DNA from: Priestia endophytica DSM 13796
Lineage (GTDB): Bacteria > Bacillota > Bacilli > Bacillales > Bacillaceae_H
Reading direction: 5' to 3'
Assembly (NCBI RefSeq): GCF_900115845.1
Contig: NZ_FOXX01000001.1
Location: forward strand, 310,001-374,000
Length of the DNA: 64,000 nucleotides
Made by a program: the position numbers and the translations under genes. This document shows positions 37,576 through 47,840 of the stretch, one piece after another. Position 1 is the first letter of the stretch, and each line of letters starts with the position of its first letter. The notes under the pieces were generated by a model. The model did not search any database and was not told the origin of the DNA. It saw only the letters and a list, made by a program, of their open reading frames with translations.

Positions 37576-38934
37576 TTAGTTTACATTTACATTGGAATCT
37601 GTGCTTGTTAAATCTTCTAACTGACGCTCTTCTTTATACTTCTGAACATCCCACATTTTAAAGAATGGGAAATAGATTAAGAAAGCTACAGCCATGTTCA
37701 CTACTTGAATAACAGCACCCGAGATTTTCCCTCCAGTTGCGAGATAACCGCTTAAAATAGGCGGTGTTGTCCATGGAACAGCAATTCCTGCGGGCTTTGC
37801 GACAAGACCTGTTTGCATAGAAACGTACGTGATGATGACAAGAACAACCGGTGTTAAAATAAATGGCACCATCATTAATGGATTTAGAACAACTGGCATC
37901 CCAAAGATAACTGGCTCATTAATGTTGAAAATTCCTGGTCCTGTTGAAAGTCTCCCAAGCTGTTTCATTTGCTGACTTCTTGCAAATAAAATCATCGCCA
38001 CAACAAGGGTAAACGTTGCTCCAGAACCACCGATATTAATCCACACTTCAATAAACTGTTTTGTTACGATGTTTGGAAGCTCTGTTCCGTTTTGAAAAGC
38101 TATTCGGTTTTCGTCCATAAATGAGTACCAAATAGGATCCATTACCCCTCCAACAATTGTTGCACCATGAAGTCCACAAACCCATAAAAGTTGTTGAAGC
38201 AGTACTGCAATCACTGTTCCAACTAGTCCACCACCAAGGGCGCCAAGAGGTTCTTGCAAAAGTTGATTCACAATATTGTGAACGCTTTCAAAAGATGTAT
38301 TCTCAATGGCAAGTCGAACAATCCAAACAAGTGCAATAATGATAAAACCAGGTATAAGAGCGACAAATGATTTACTTACCGCTGGTGGAACTCCGTCAGG
38401 CATTTTAATCACAATGTTTCGCTGAATAATGAAGCGATATATTTCTGTAGAGACAAGAGCTAAGATCATGGCTACGAAGAGACCTTTACTTCCTAAAAGA
38501 GCTACTGGAATACCGCCTGTAACTTCAATCCCAGTCTCGCTTCCAGGTGGCGTGTATAAGAAACTGTATGGTGTTGCAAGCAGAAAAGCAGATACAGAAA
38601 TGGCGCCTGCACTCAACGCATCAACGCCATATTTTTCTGCAAGTCTGTAAGCAATTCCGAAAGAGGCAATAAGCGCCATAATATCAAAAGTAGCACTTAC
38701 AGGATAGCCAAGCTTTGTTGCCCAGCTTTCTCCAAATGTCTTCTCCATAAAGTTTAAATACCCTTCAACAGGGAAGTTCGCTAAAATAAGAAACAGTGAT
38801 CCAATAATTAGAAGTGGCATTGTTAAAATTAAACCGTCACGCATTGCTTGCAAATGTCTTTGTCCAGCTACTTTACCTGCAACAATCATTACCTTATCTT
38901 CTAAGAACCGATTGAACTTACTCATCTCTTTCAC
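37576..38934 (-). CDS. licC: PTS cellobiose-type permease IIC
   Basis: A 452-residue permease with about ten membrane segments, matching the CelB/LicC family. It carries the sugar across the membrane during phosphorylation. The GFNINEPVIFG-like motif (GIFNINEPVIFGMPVVLNP, about 336-354) that binds sugar is present. AGGGGTG-type ribosome site ahead of the ATG. Confidence 0.93.
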   Translation of the reverse strand: MKEMSKFNRFLEDKVMIVAGKVAGQRHLQAMRDGLILTMPLLIIGSLFLILANFPVEGYLNFMEKTFGESWATKLGYPVSATFDIMALIASFGIAYRLAEKYGVDALSAGAISVSAFLLATPYSFLYTPPGSETGIEVTGGIPVALLGSKGLFVAMILALVSTEIYRFIIQRNIVIKMPDGVPPAVSKSFVALIPGFIIIALVWIVRLAIENTSFESVHNIVNQLLQEPLGALGGGLVGTVIAVLLQQLLWVCGLHGATIVGGVMDPIWYSFMDENRIAFQNGTELPNIVTKQFIEVWINIGGSGATFTLVVAMILFARSQQMKQLGRLSTGPGIFNINEPVIFGMPVVLNPLMMVPFILTPVVLVIITYVSMQTGLVAKPAGIAVPWTTPPILSGYLATGGKISGAVIQVVNMAVAFLIYFPFFKMWDVQKYKEERQLEDLTSTDSNVNVN

Positions 38935-38945
38935 CCCTTCTAAGA

Positions 38946-39251
38946 TTAGCTATTAACTAAACTTGCAGCTGTTTTCAATACCTCTGCTCCATTGCAAGTA
39001 CCATAGTGAACGGGATTGATAGCTTCAACTGGGATACTTTTTTCTTCTCCAAGCTTCTTCATTTGTGGCAAAAGATAGCGAACTTGTGGACCTAATAGAA
39101 GAACATCTGCTTCATCAATATGGTTTTTAACTGCATCAGCACTTACGGCCCAGATTTTATATTCTTTTCCTTCATTTTTTGCGTGATTCTCCATTTTTGT
39201 AACAAGTAAACTTGTAGACATTCCTGCTGCACAACATAATAAAATATTCAT
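38946..39251 (-). CDS. licB: PTS cellobiose-type IIB
   Basis: A 101-residue cytosolic EIIB. The phospho-accepting Cys is in the N-terminal P-loop-like motif [11 protein letters not shown] (C7). It is the first gene of the operon, preceded by a cre site and an inverted repeat. Confidence 0.93.
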   Translation of the reverse strand: MNILLCCAAGMSTSLLVTKMENHAKNEGKEYKIWAVSADAVKNHIDEADVLLLGPQVRYLLPQMKKLGEEKSIPVEAINPVHYGTCNGAEVLKTAASLVNS

Positions 39252-39300
39252 TTTTATTTCCCCCTTGTATTCTTTTAATTTTCTTATATTAAGATTAATA

Positions 39301-39314
39301 TGAAAACGCTTTCA
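39301..39314. promoter_or_regulatory. cre site (CcpA operator) of the lic operon
   Basis: TGAAAACGCTTTCA, a full match to the catabolite-responsive element consensus, lies 50 bases upstream of the licB ATG and overlaps the region expected to hold the -35. Repression by CcpA in glucose is expected. Confidence 0.85.
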
Positions 39315-39318
39315 TATC

Positions 39319-39359
39319 CACTCATAAAATTTCCGTTAACTACGGAAATTTTATGAGTG
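39319..39359 (-). promoter_or_regulatory. 18-bp perfect inverted repeat between licR and licB
   Basis: The arms 39319-39336 and 39342-39359 are perfect complements with a 5-base spacer, and the licR stop codon (39351-39353) lies inside. Its place just upstream of the cre and of a promoter with a poor -35 fits an activator site for the PRD regulator. The stem could also work as a terminator for licR. Confidence 0.6.
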
Positions 39360-41291
39360 TGAAGAACACAAAAAGAGAACGTTCATAAACTCTTTATATG
39401 TTTTACACTTCAAAAGTTTTTTTACAAGATGTGGATTGTTTACGATCTCAATGAGAAATTCATACATTTCCTTTAAATCTTGATTGCTCTCTTTTTCAAC
39501 GTTCAAAAGACAAATAAACTGTGCAAATTCCTCTCCCCATTTAATTGGCTTGTCTAGTAAAACAATCGTCCAAAAGGTTGAATCTGTATAAGGCTGGATT
39601 GGATGAGGAATCGCAACAAGATTTCCAAAACTTGTTGCGGAAATTTCTTCGCGCTCCATTACCGAGTGAAAAAAAGAAGAAGGAACAATTTCTTTCTTTT
39701 CTAATTCACAAGCTAAAAAGTGAATAACATCCTTCCTATTCTCAAACGTCCGATTTAAAAAGATAAGGTCTTCCCTTATGAATTGAGCGATTTGGTGTTT
39801 GCTTTTCCTTATCGTCTTTTCAATTTTGTTTAAATCCTCTAAACCTAAAATAGATTTCACTTGCACAACCGGAATAGAAGCCGTTTCGATCGGAATTGTA
39901 CTAATTACAAAATCTAAAGAATGCAATGACATTTCAGAGAGCCGATAATATTCTGTTGTTCCCACAATCTCTAATTCATGACCAAATTCTTTACGAAGCT
40001 TATATTCTAGCAATTTAGCGCTTCCCAAGCCAGATGCACATACAATTACACACCTTTTCCGCCTAACTTTCATACTTTTTCTTTCCAACGCTCCTCCAAT
40101 ATGGAGAGCTAAATAGCCTATTTCTTCTTCCGTACTATCAATATTATATTTTGATTTCAACACTGAACCAGCTACAACTCCTCCTTCAAATGCAAGTGGA
40201 TAATTTGCTTTAATTTCTGCAAGAAGAGGATTTCTTAAATTCATTCCATATTTGTGCCGATTTAAAAACGGTTTTAAGTGAAGACATAGGCCAAGAAGTA
40301 GTTCTTCATCATGCTGCAGATCAAGTTTCAATTCTTCATCTATCGCTTGTAATAATTCACTAGCAAGCTGATACATTTCTTGATTTACTAACTCTTTTAC
40401 ACTGACTCCTTGTTCTTTAGAATGAGAAATCAACTTTGTTCCTAAAAGGTGAAGAGCAACATACAGAATTTCATGCTGTGGAAAAGGAAGCCCAAAGTGT
40501 TTTTCAAGCTCTTTGACAATGCATGTTGCAACTTCATATTCCTTACTTTCCTTAATTGAAGAAAACTCCTCAATATAGAAAGAAGCATAGTTTCCAGCCT
40601 GAATTCGTTTGTAAGAGATTAACAAGTGAACAACAAGATTATTTAGTGACAAATCGGACAGAATAATTTGCTGTTTTTTTATTTCCTCAATCATAATGCG
40701 TCGCACAACTGAGATTTCTTGTTCTGCAAAGATTGCTCCAAGATGCTCGTTTACCTCTTTTGAAAGAGAGCGTCGGTTAAAAATATATTCAGACATACAA
40801 AACCTAATTTTCACTTCCTCTCCTTTTACTTTTAATCCGTAATTTGGTTTTTGAAGAAAGACAAGGTTATAAAACTCAAGACGCTTCTTTACTTCCTTTA
40901 AATCCCCTTGTACAGTCGAGCGACTAACATAAAGTTCGTGAGCTAAATCTTCTAGTTTTATGTACTGATGAGTAAGAAGCAAGCGTTTTATAATATACAC
41001 AACCCTTTCTTCTTTTGATTCAGGTCTTTCCGGTGTTACAATCATATCTTCAGCTGAGACTTTTCCCATTAATTCTTGAAACTTTTCCTGATTTTTGACA
41101 CTAAGAGCATATCCTTTTCCACGAATCGATTGAATGTCAATCTCATATTGATGAAGATCTTCGTTCAATAATTTAATATCATTGCGAATTGTCCGAGAAG
41201 TAACTCCAACTTTTTGGGCTAGTTCATCACTTGTAATAAAAGAGGAGCTTGCAAGCATATAGCGTAAAATACGTCTTTTTCTATCATTCAT
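39351..41291 (-). CDS. licR: PRD-containing transcription activator, LicR family
   Basis: A 646-residue regulator with the full PRD activator layout: N-terminal HTH_11 (1-60), a second HTH/Mga-like region (about 85-160), PRD1 (about 180-285), PRD2 (about 295-400), an EIIB-like domain with CVIVCASGLGSAKLL (about 407-490) and a C-terminal EIIA-like domain with IPHP (about 505-646). PTS phosphorylation of these domains sets activity. It lies directly upstream of the lic genes, which it should activate. Confidence 0.9.
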   Translation of the reverse strand: MNDRKRRILRYMLASSSFITSDELAQKVGVTSRTIRNDIKLLNEDLHQYEIDIQSIRGKGYALSVKNQEKFQELMGKVSAEDMIVTPERPESKEERVVYIIKRLLLTHQYIKLEDLAHELYVSRSTVQGDLKEVKKRLEFYNLVFLQKPNYGLKVKGEEVKIRFCMSEYIFNRRSLSKEVNEHLGAIFAEQEISVVRRIMIEEIKKQQIILSDLSLNNLVVHLLISYKRIQAGNYASFYIEEFSSIKESKEYEVATCIVKELEKHFGLPFPQHEILYVALHLLGTKLISHSKEQGVSVKELVNQEMYQLASELLQAIDEELKLDLQHDEELLLGLCLHLKPFLNRHKYGMNLRNPLLAEIKANYPLAFEGGVVAGSVLKSKYNIDSTEEEIGYLALHIGGALERKSMKVRRKRCVIVCASGLGSAKLLEYKLRKEFGHELEIVGTTEYYRLSEMSLHSLDFVISTIPIETASIPVVQVKSILGLEDLNKIEKTIRKSKHQIAQFIREDLIFLNRTFENRKDVIHFLACELEKKEIVPSSFFHSVMEREEISATSFGNLVAIPHPIQPYTDSTFWTIVLLDKPIKWGEEFAQFICLLNVEKESNQDLKEMYEFLIEIVNNPHLVKKLLKCKTYKEFMNVLFLCSSHS

Positions 41292-41343
41292 TTCTCTTCC
41301 CCCCTAATCCCGTTTATATTATTTTAGAGATAATGATTCAAAA

Positions 41344-41378
41344 AAAATAGAGCTCTTTCAGAAAAAGAGCTCTATTTT
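41344..41378 (-). terminator. Terminator of lysA
   Basis: A 15-bp perfect stem (41344-41358 with 41364-41378) ending in a T-run on the minus strand. Confidence 0.88.
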
Positions 41379-41386
41379 CTTGCGTA

Positions 41387-42700
41387 TTAAACTTTTGACT
41401 TTAATCCAACTTCATTACGAACAAGATCTTCAAATGTCTCTCGTTTGATAACAAGCTGTGCTTCTCCATCTTCAACGAAAACAACAGCTGGTTTTAGCAT
41501 ACGGTTATAGTTGCTCGCCATAGCGTAACCATAAGCACCTGTACAAAATACAGCTAAAATGTCTGAGCTTTCCACTTTCGGAAGCTCAATATCCCATAGG
41601 AGCATGTCACCTGATTCACAACACTTTCCAGCAATAGAAACTTTCTCTTCATGAGGAGCATTCATTCGATTTGCAAGGGCAGCTTCATATTTTGCTTCAT
41701 ACAGGGCAGGACGAATATTATCACTCATTCCTCCATCAACTGCTACATAATCACGTACATTTGGAATATGCTTCCTAGAACCTACTGTATAAAGCGTTGT
41801 TCCTGCATCTCCCACAAGAGAACGCCCAGGCTCAATCCAAATTTCAGGTATGTCAATCGTTAACTTTTCTGCTTGACTTTTGATTTCTTTGACCATTTCA
41901 CGTACATACTGAGATGGAGGCAGTGGCGTATCTTCGCTTGTATAGCGAATCCCAAATCCGCCACCAAGATTTAGTACACGAGGAACGAAGCTTAATTCGT
42001 CTTTCCAAGACGCAATTTTTTCAAAAAGCTTTCTCGTTGCCATCACAAAACCTGTTACTTCGAAAATTTGTGATCCTATATGACAATGAATCCCAAGTAA
42101 ATCTAAATATGGAGAGTGAAAAGCATGAGCAACAGCTTTATCTCCTTGCCCATTTTTAAGATCAAAACCAAACTTAGAGTCTTCTTGACCCGTTAAAATA
42201 TAGTCATGTGTATGTGCTTCAATTCCTGGAGTGACACGTAAAAGAACAGGCACTTTCCATGAATGTTTCTTACTTAACTCTTCAAGCAACGCAATTTCAT
42301 GAAAATTATCTACAACAATGCATCCAATCTTTTCTTTAATTGCATATTCTAATTCTTCATAACTTTTGTTGTTACCATGAAAATGGATTCGCTCTTTTGG
42401 AAATCCAGCAAGAAGAGCTGTATAAAGTTCCCCTGCTGATACAACATCGAGTGAGAGACCTTCTTCATTAACAAGCTGAAACATTGCTAAAGAAGAAAAA
42501 GCTTTACTTGCATACGCTACTTGCGCTTCTACTCCTTCTTCTGCAAACGTTTCTTTAAACTGTCTTGCTCGCTGTCTAATGAGGGCGACATCATATACAT
42601 AGAGAGGCGTCCCATACTTTTTCGCAAGCTCAATTGTATCTACTCCGCCTATTTCTAAATGATTTTGATTGTTCACTTTGCTTGTGCCATGAAAAAACAT
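41387..42700 (-). CDS. lysA: Diaminopimelate decarboxylase
   Basis: A 437-residue PLP enzyme making L-lysine from meso-diaminopimelate. The PLP lysine is in VAYASKAF (about 60), the substrate motif HCHIGSQ and glycine-rich LGGGFGIRY follow, and the second active-site motif CCESGDML is near residue 340. The start is the ATG at 42698-42700 (MFFHGTSK), matching homologues; a 12-residue upstream extension lacks a ribosome site. It is monocistronic. Confidence 0.95.
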   Translation of the reverse strand: MFFHGTSKVNNQNHLEIGGVDTIELAKKYGTPLYVYDVALIRQRARQFKETFAEEGVEAQVAYASKAFSSLAMFQLVNEEGLSLDVVSAGELYTALLAGFPKERIHFHGNNKSYEELEYAIKEKIGCIVVDNFHEIALLEELSKKHSWKVPVLLRVTPGIEAHTHDYILTGQEDSKFGFDLKNGQGDKAVAHAFHSPYLDLLGIHCHIGSQIFEVTGFVMATRKLFEKIASWKDELSFVPRVLNLGGGFGIRYTSEDTPLPPSQYVREMVKEIKSQAEKLTIDIPEIWIEPGRSLVGDAGTTLYTVGSRKHIPNVRDYVAVDGGMSDNIRPALYEAKYEAALANRMNAPHEEKVSIAGKCCESGDMLLWDIELPKVESSDILAVFCTGAYGYAMASNYNRMLKPAVVFVEDGEAQLVIKRETFEDLVRNEVGLKSKV

Positions 42701-42756
42701 TGTTGCCTTACCTCGTTCCTTTTTTTGAAATATCAATCATTTTTTGAATTAAAGTT

Positions 42757-42785
42757 ACTTTACCATATACATAAAGGTCTTTCAA
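42757..42785 (-). promoter_or_regulatory. Sigma-A promoter of lysA
   Basis: Minus strand TTGAAA (42780-42785), 17-base spacer, TAAAGT (42757-42762), just after the spoVA terminator. Confidence 0.5.
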
Positions 42786-42821
42786 CATGTACTTAGGGGC
42801 ATTAGACCTAGAAAAGAAAAT

Positions 42822-42849
42822 GAACCCTACTTTATTTCTAGTAGGATTC
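42822..42849 (-). terminator. Terminator of the spoVA operon
   Basis: A 9-bp stem with one G-U pair (42822-42830 with 42841-42849) followed by ATTTTCTTTTC on the minus strand. Confidence 0.8.
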
Positions 42850-42862
42850 ACTTTTTATATCT

Positions 42863-44344
42863 TTATTCTTTTAACTTTTGTCTAATACGATTGCGTGGAT
42901 TTACGATACTTGGACGAACCGTTGCTCCAGGGACAGGCGTTCTAATAATAACTTGCAAAAAAGCTTTTGGATTAAATGGAAGCAATGGCCACAAGTAGGG
43001 TGTGTTTAAAGATTTAATATGAACAAGGTACAGAACGTAAAGCGTTGTTCCAATAACAAATCCTGGAGCTTTGAAAAGTGCCACTGCAATAAGAAGCGTA
43101 AGACGTGCAATCTTATTCGCGACACCAAGTTCATAGCTTGGTGTTGCAAATGATCCAATTGCGGCAATTGAAACATACAAAATAACCTCTGGAACGAATA
43201 ATCCCACATCAATAGCAATTTGTCCAATTAAAGCAGCAGCAATAAGCCCCATTGCTGTAGAGAGTGATGTTGGAGTGTGAATGGAGGCAAGCCGTAAGAA
43301 ATCAATTCCTATATCTGCTAAGAAGATTTGGACAACCATTGGAATACGTGAGCTGCTGTTTGGACCAATAAATTTCAAATGGTCATTTAACAAGCTAGAA
43401 TCTAACGCAAACATAAGCCATAATGGCAATAGAAAGATAGAAGCAAAGATAGCAATGAAGCGAACCCACCTTGTAAATGTTCCAACTCCAGCAGACTGTC
43501 TATACTCTTCAATGTGTTGGACATGATGAAAATAAGTTGTAGGTGTAATGATAACGCTTGGGGACGTATCTGAGATAATAATCACGTGTCCTTCAAACAT
43601 ATGCGCCGCAGCGACATCCGGGCGTTCCGTATATCTCACAAGTGGAAAAGGGTTAAATCCTTGTTTAATAAGAAACTCTTCAATTGTTTTATCTGCCATT
43701 GGAAGTCCGTCAATGTCAATTGACTGTAATTGTTTCCGAACTGTTTTTACTAAATCAGGGTCTGCTATATCATCAATGTAAGCAAGACAAACATCAAGTT
43801 TTGAACGTTTTCCAACCTTCATAATCTCATAGCGCAAACGTCCATCGCGAATTCTTCTTCTTGTAAGAGCTGTATTAATAATGATATTTTCTGTGTAGCC
43901 ATCGCGCGCCCCACGAACGACTTTTTCTGTATCAGGCTCTTCTGGTGAACGACCTGGATATGTACGAACGTCAACTTCAAAACCAACATCTTCTCCATTG
44001 ATCATCACCACAATTAATCCAGATAAAACTGAAACCATGCAATCTTCAAGATTGTCTAATTTCTTCACTTGCTGATGAATCAATCTATTTTCAACAATCT
44101 GTTTTACTTTTCTTGGCTCTTTTTCATGATCATTGATTGTTACAAGCGATTCGGCGATTTTAATGATATATTGAGAATCACAAAGGCCTGTTACATAGTA
44201 AAAATGGACGGCATGATCTAAAACTAAAATTTTTCGGACGCCTAAATCAAAGCTTGCACCCATGTTTGCTTCATCTTTAAAAAATTCGTCATTATCGTAA
44301 ATATTTTTGGAAATGGGCGTCTTTTGTAAATTTTCATTTGACAT
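42863..44344 (-). CDS. spoVAF: Stage V sporulation protein AF
   Basis: A 493-residue membrane protein of the GerA/SpoVAF family, related to the A subunit of germinant receptors. A soluble N-terminal part (about 1-290) precedes four to five membrane helices. It works with SpoVA in germination. The ATG at 44342-44344 (MSNENLQ) has AAAGGAG eight bases upstream and overlaps the end of spoVAEA by 11 bases. Confidence 0.92.
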   Translation of the reverse strand: MSNENLQKTPISKNIYDNDEFFKDEANMGASFDLGVRKILVLDHAVHFYYVTGLCDSQYIIKIAESLVTINDHEKEPRKVKQIVENRLIHQQVKKLDNLEDCMVSVLSGLIVVMINGEDVGFEVDVRTYPGRSPEEPDTEKVVRGARDGYTENIIINTALTRRRIRDGRLRYEIMKVGKRSKLDVCLAYIDDIADPDLVKTVRKQLQSIDIDGLPMADKTIEEFLIKQGFNPFPLVRYTERPDVAAAHMFEGHVIIISDTSPSVIITPTTYFHHVQHIEEYRQSAGVGTFTRWVRFIAIFASIFLLPLWLMFALDSSLLNDHLKFIGPNSSSRIPMVVQIFLADIGIDFLRLASIHTPTSLSTAMGLIAAALIGQIAIDVGLFVPEVILYVSIAAIGSFATPSYELGVANKIARLTLLIAVALFKAPGFVIGTTLYVLYLVHIKSLNTPYLWPLLPFNPKAFLQVIIRTPVPGATVRPSIVNPRNRIRQKLKE

Positions 44345-44903
44345 AACCTTTACTCCTTTCAAGAATTAACTCAACGGCTTTTAAGGTGATAGGAGAACCA
44401 TGTTTAATATGATCTTTCATCCCCATTTTCCCAATATCACCAATACCCACCACAATCGGAAGGGAAAGTTCATCTAAACAGTACACTGTGTCGCCGTTTT
44501 GTTTCCCAACATCCATTTCTGCAACACCGTATTTATCTACTCCGTACTCGGTAAGTTCTCCATTTCCATCAATGCTTACGTCTACTTTTGTCCATTCATT
44601 TTGATGCGTCTTCGAAGCTACAGCAATTGCGCCAAGAACGTCGATATTTGGATGTGTTGCAACATATTTTAACGCCGTCTCTCCTGCTCCTTCTCCTAAG
44701 TAGCCACAATCATCGAACATCACAAATACAGGGCTGTGAGGAGTTTGCATAATAAGTGAAACAAGGTCTTCACCTGAGAGAATAGACGGATTTCCAAACG
44801 ACTGAGAAATACAGCGTCCTCCCACTTTTTCAGCTACAAATTCAATCGTTCTTTTTGCAAATTCATCTCCATCTGTAACAACAATTACTTGGCGTGTTTT
44901 CAT
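44334..44903 (-). CDS. spoVAEA: Stage V sporulation protein AEA
   Basis: A 189-residue soluble protein, the SpoVAEa family, starting [19 protein letters not shown]. It is the only soluble member besides SpoVAD in the SpoVA operon, which moves dipicolinic acid in and out of the spore core. It sits on the outer face of the spore inner membrane in B. subtilis. Confidence 0.9.
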   Translation of the reverse strand: MKTRQVIVVTDGDEFAKRTIEFVAEKVGGRCISQSFGNPSILSGEDLVSLIMQTPHSPVFVMFDDCGYLGEGAGETALKYVATHPNIDVLGAIAVASKTHQNEWTKVDVSIDGNGELTEYGVDKYGVAEMDVGKQNGDTVYCLDELSLPIVVGIGDIGKMGMKDHIKHGSPITLKAVELILERSKGYVK

Positions 44904-44908
44904 GTCTT

Positions 44909-45259
44909 TTATCCTTTCGGTTTAAAGATCAATGCAGCAAGAAAAGAGAAAAGAATGGCTGCTGAAATCCCCGAAGATGTTAATTCAAACATCCCCATAC
45001 CAATCCCAATTAATCCGTGTTCCTCTGCGCCTTTCATTGCTCCATGTAAAAGAGAATGACCAAAGCTCGTAATCGGAATCGTTGCTCCTGCTCCTGCAAA
45101 TTCAATAAATTTATCATATAAACCAAATCCATCTAAGACAGCTCCCGTCACAACAAAAAGAGTCATAACGTGAGCAGGCGTAAATTTAATAATGTCGAGT
45201 AACAGCTGGCCGACTACACAAATTAATCCCCCACATACAAAGGCAATAAGAAAATCCAT
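44909..45259 (-). CDS. spoVAEB: Stage V sporulation protein AEB
   Basis: A 116-residue membrane protein with three to four helices, paralogous to SpoVAC (both carry a [15 protein letters not shown] / GAGSAVPVTGFANSM segment). I start it at the ATG 45257-45259 ([11 protein letters not shown]), preceded by GGAGG and sharing a base with the spoVAD stop. A longer reading frame running into spoVAD is an overlap artefact. Confidence 0.93.
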   Translation of the reverse strand: MDFLIAFVCGGLICVVGQLLLDIIKFTPAHVMTLFVVTGAVLDGFGLYDKFIEFAGAGATIPITSFGHSLLHGAMKGAEEHGLIGIGMGMFELTSSGISAAILFSFLAALIFKPKG

Positions 45260-46275
45260 CAGCCCTCCACCTCCACAGATTCTAGCACAACTCCATGTGC
45301 AATCGTTGGAATGGTTTCTTTTTGCTGTGTCATCGTTGGACTTAAAAGTGCTCCTGTTGCTACAACAAATACGCGCTTGAGCTCTCCCTTTGCAATCTGT
45401 TCTACAAGATGTCCATACGTAACAACAGCTGAACATGCACAGCCGCTTCCCCCTGCAAACACATTTTGATCTGGTCGATAAATCATAAGGCCACAATCGT
45501 TATGTGTTGAAAACACGTTGTATCCTTCCTCTTTTAATAAATCTTTCACAATAGGACTTCCAACTCCTGATAAATCTCCTGTCACAATTAAATCGTAGTC
45601 GCTTGGCTCTCTTCCTAAATCTTTGAAATGCTGAGAAATCGTTTGTGCTGCAGCAGGTGCCATTGCTGAGCCCATATCAAATGGATCTTTAATTCCGTAG
45701 TCTGCTACTCTTCCGATTGTAGCTGACGTAATTTTTACTTTTCCTTTTTCTTTTGATACGAGAGCTGCTCCGCTTCCTGTTACAGTTGCGGTTGCTGTGT
45801 CTGGTTTTTGGCCTCCATATTCTGTTGGATAGCGAAACTGTCGTTCAGCTGTAGCATTATGGCTGCTTGTTGCCGCAATAATGCGGTTTGCAAATCCCCC
45901 ATCAACAAGAGCCGAACCAAGTGCGAGCGTCTCCATTGAAGTTGAACATGCACCAAACATGCATAAAAATGGAATTTGATTTTGTCTTGCTACAAAGTTT
46001 GCGGTTACATTTTGATTAAGAAGGTCACCTGCTAAAAAGAAATCCACATCATCGTACGTGTAGTTGAGCTTTTGTATACAAGTATCAATAGCCGTATTCA
46101 TTAATTTCCGCTCGGCAAGTTCCCAATTTTTTTCTCCACAGTGCAAATCATCATACGTCACATCAAATGTTTCTTTTAACGGTCCATCCTTTTCTTTCGG
46201 GCCAACCGCTGTTCCAGTTGCGTTAATATAAAGATCATTTTGAAAAACCCATGATTGTTTCCCTGTTAGAATCAT
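45259..46275 (-). CDS. spoVAD: Stage V sporulation protein AD
   Basis: A 338-residue protein with a thiolase-like fold that binds dipicolinic acid. The Cys of the former active site is in [15 protein letters not shown] (about 112). ATG 46273-46275 (MILTGKQSW) follows AAAGGGTGG; a GTG three codons earlier overlaps that site. Length equals the B. subtilis protein. Confidence 0.94.
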   Translation of the reverse strand: MILTGKQSWVFQNDLYINATGTAVGPKEKDGPLKETFDVTYDDLHCGEKNWELAERKLMNTAIDTCIQKLNYTYDDVDFFLAGDLLNQNVTANFVARQNQIPFLCMFGACSTSMETLALGSALVDGGFANRIIAATSSHNATAERQFRYPTEYGGQKPDTATATVTGSGAALVSKEKGKVKITSATIGRVADYGIKDPFDMGSAMAPAAAQTISQHFKDLGREPSDYDLIVTGDLSGVGSPIVKDLLKEEGYNVFSTHNDCGLMIYRPDQNVFAGGSGCACSAVVTYGHLVEQIAKGELKRVFVVATGALLSPTMTQQKETIPTIAHGVVLESVEVEG

Positions 46276-46289
46276 ATGTTCCACCCTTT

Positions 46290-46757
46290 CTATAGCTGAT
46301 GCATAAGATAATGTTGAAAGATATAGCGAATAAGTCCAACGATATAAGCTGCTGTAACTCCAAAAACAATCACGTTTCCAGCTAGTTTAAACATATTTGT
46401 TGCAATACCTAGCACAATTCCTTCACTTCTATGTTCAATAGCAGCACTTGCCATCGAGTTTGCAAATCCTGTTACAGGAACAGCTGACCCAGCTCCTGCA
46501 AACTGTCCGATTCTGTCATATACCCCAAATGCAGTTAGCAAAACAGCAATAAGAACAAGGGTTGACACAGTAGGGTTCCCAGCATCTTCCTTCGTAAAGT
46601 CAAAATATCTAATATAGAAATTTTGAACAAGCTGGCCAAAAGTACAAATCAGTCCTCCAACAATAAATGCTTTCAAACAGTTAAGAAAATAATTAGGTTT
46701 TGGCTGATATTGCTGTACTTTCTTCGAATAATTGTCTTTCAAATTTTTATCACTCAT
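46290..46757 (-). CDS. spoVAC: Stage V sporulation protein AC
   Basis: A 155-residue membrane protein that forms a mechanosensitive-type channel for dipicolinic acid release. Three to four helices begin at about residue 28 after a basic N-terminus. ATG 46755-46757 (MSDKNLKDN) has GGGAGGAAGG upstream; 12 further codons upstream are in frame but lack a ribosome site. Confidence 0.93.
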   Translation of the reverse strand: MSDKNLKDNYSKKVQQYQPKPNYFLNCLKAFIVGGLICTFGQLVQNFYIRYFDFTKEDAGNPTVSTLVLIAVLLTAFGVYDRIGQFAGAGSAVPVTGFANSMASAAIEHRSEGIVLGIATNMFKLAGNVIVFGVTAAYIVGLIRYIFQHYLMHQL

Positions 46758-46771
46758 TGTACCTTCCTCCC

Positions 46772-47194
46772 TTAACTTGTAAAATACATCCAATGAAATA
46801 AAGAGCCTACAATTTTCCCAAGTACAATAGCCATCAATAGAATAGCAAGCTGATCATCAATTCCAATTCGTTTAGCTAGAATGGGGAAAACATTCAGAAC
46901 CTCTGTCAATGCCGCCGCAAGCATGCCAACAAATATGCCATGAGCAAGTCCAACAAGCGCAATCAATGTTGGGAATAGTGGAAAATATACAAGATTTAAG
47001 CTAAACCAAACTCCAACAATTGTTCCAGAGATAATAGCCCACTCGTAGCCTTGAATATACTTCATCGTTTTCGTTAGCTGCATTAAGCGTGGCAAAATAC
47101 CAAGCACTGTCAAAAATGCAACAAATCCACAGCCAACCATAAGTCCTCCGCCAAGTCCGATAACGATAGTTAATAAAACATTAACGCTCGTCAA
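46772..47194 (-). CDS. spoVAB: Stage V sporulation protein AB
   Basis: A 140-residue membrane protein with four to five helices. The annotated start is a TTG (47192-47194, MTSVNVLL) within the end of spoVAA; no strong ribosome site is visible there, so translational coupling is likely. It is part of the SpoVA dipicolinate transport complex. Confidence 0.9.
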   Translation of the reverse strand: MTSVNVLLTIVIGLGGGLMVGCGFVAFLTVLGILPRLMQLTKTMKYIQGYEWAIISGTIVGVWFSLNLVYFPLFPTLIALVGLAHGIFVGMLAAALTEVLNVFPILAKRIGIDDQLAILLMAIVLGKIVGSLFHWMYFTS

Positions 47195-47801
47195 TGTGAG
47201 TCACGCTCTCATCATTTTCATTGATGATTACGTATCGGTCTAGGTCCTGCTGATAATTGAACATCTCTACTTCTAATGGACTTGGTTCTTCGTTGATTCG
47301 CTTTTTAAACACATGATTAAAAAACAAAATCATTCCAAGACCAAGACCGATAGAATAAGGAACTTGAAGAAGAAGAGGTGTTTCATCTTGTTCTCCTGTT
47401 AAGATAAAAAAGAGACGTTGATGCACTGCCCTCATGCTCACATCCTCATGGAAGTTCATAATAGCTAAAGCGGCTCCAATGAAAAGAAGGAGCCAAACAA
47501 CAATAAAAAAAGGAAGAGAAGCACGTTTTCTCTCAAATACCACTTCTACAATCGTTTGAGTTGGGCCAACTTGCTGTATTTCCATATTTTCCATTTCTCT
47601 AGAAATAGCTTGGATGATCCTCATAACATCAATGATAATGATGTTTTGGTCTTTTTCATTTACCTTATAAATCACTAAGCTTTCAATCTTCTCTTTCTCT
47701 TCCTTCGATGTAAAAACAACAGCAACATCTCCTACTGTGATCTTTTCTTTTGGCCTCACTTGTACTCGATGTCTCATTTTGATGTATACTGAACGACCCA
47801 C
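47181..47801 (-). CDS. spoVAA: Stage V sporulation protein AA
   Basis: A 206-residue protein, first of the spoVA operon. The N-terminal 90 residues form a soluble domain and two membrane helices lie near 95-118 and 140-160. The start is the GTG 47799-47801 (MGRSVYIKMRHR), with AAGGTG eight bases upstream and a length equal to B. subtilis; a GTG three codons earlier is too near the ribosome site. Confidence 0.9.
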   Translation of the reverse strand: MGRSVYIKMRHRVQVRPKEKITVGDVAVVFTSKEEKEKIESLVIYKVNEKDQNIIIIDVMRIIQAISREMENMEIQQVGPTQTIVEVVFERKRASLPFFIVVWLLLFIGAALAIMNFHEDVSMRAVHQRLFFILTGEQDETPLLLQVPYSIGLGLGMILFFNHVFKKRINEEPSPLEVEMFNYQQDLDRYVIINENDESVTHIDER

Positions 47802-47840
47802 ATATACCACACACCTTATAGCTCGTTTTCTCTGTACATG

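Noticed and set aside
39342-39359. Possible RNA antiterminator (RAT) target for a BglG-type protein
   Set aside because: The regulator has the DNA-binding HTH layout of LicR/MtlR activators and lacks the CAT RNA-binding domain.
44909-45496. Longer spoVAEB frame with a cysteine-rich N-terminal part
   Set aside because: The extra residues are spoVAD read in another phase. The true start at 45259 has GGAGG and gives the family length.
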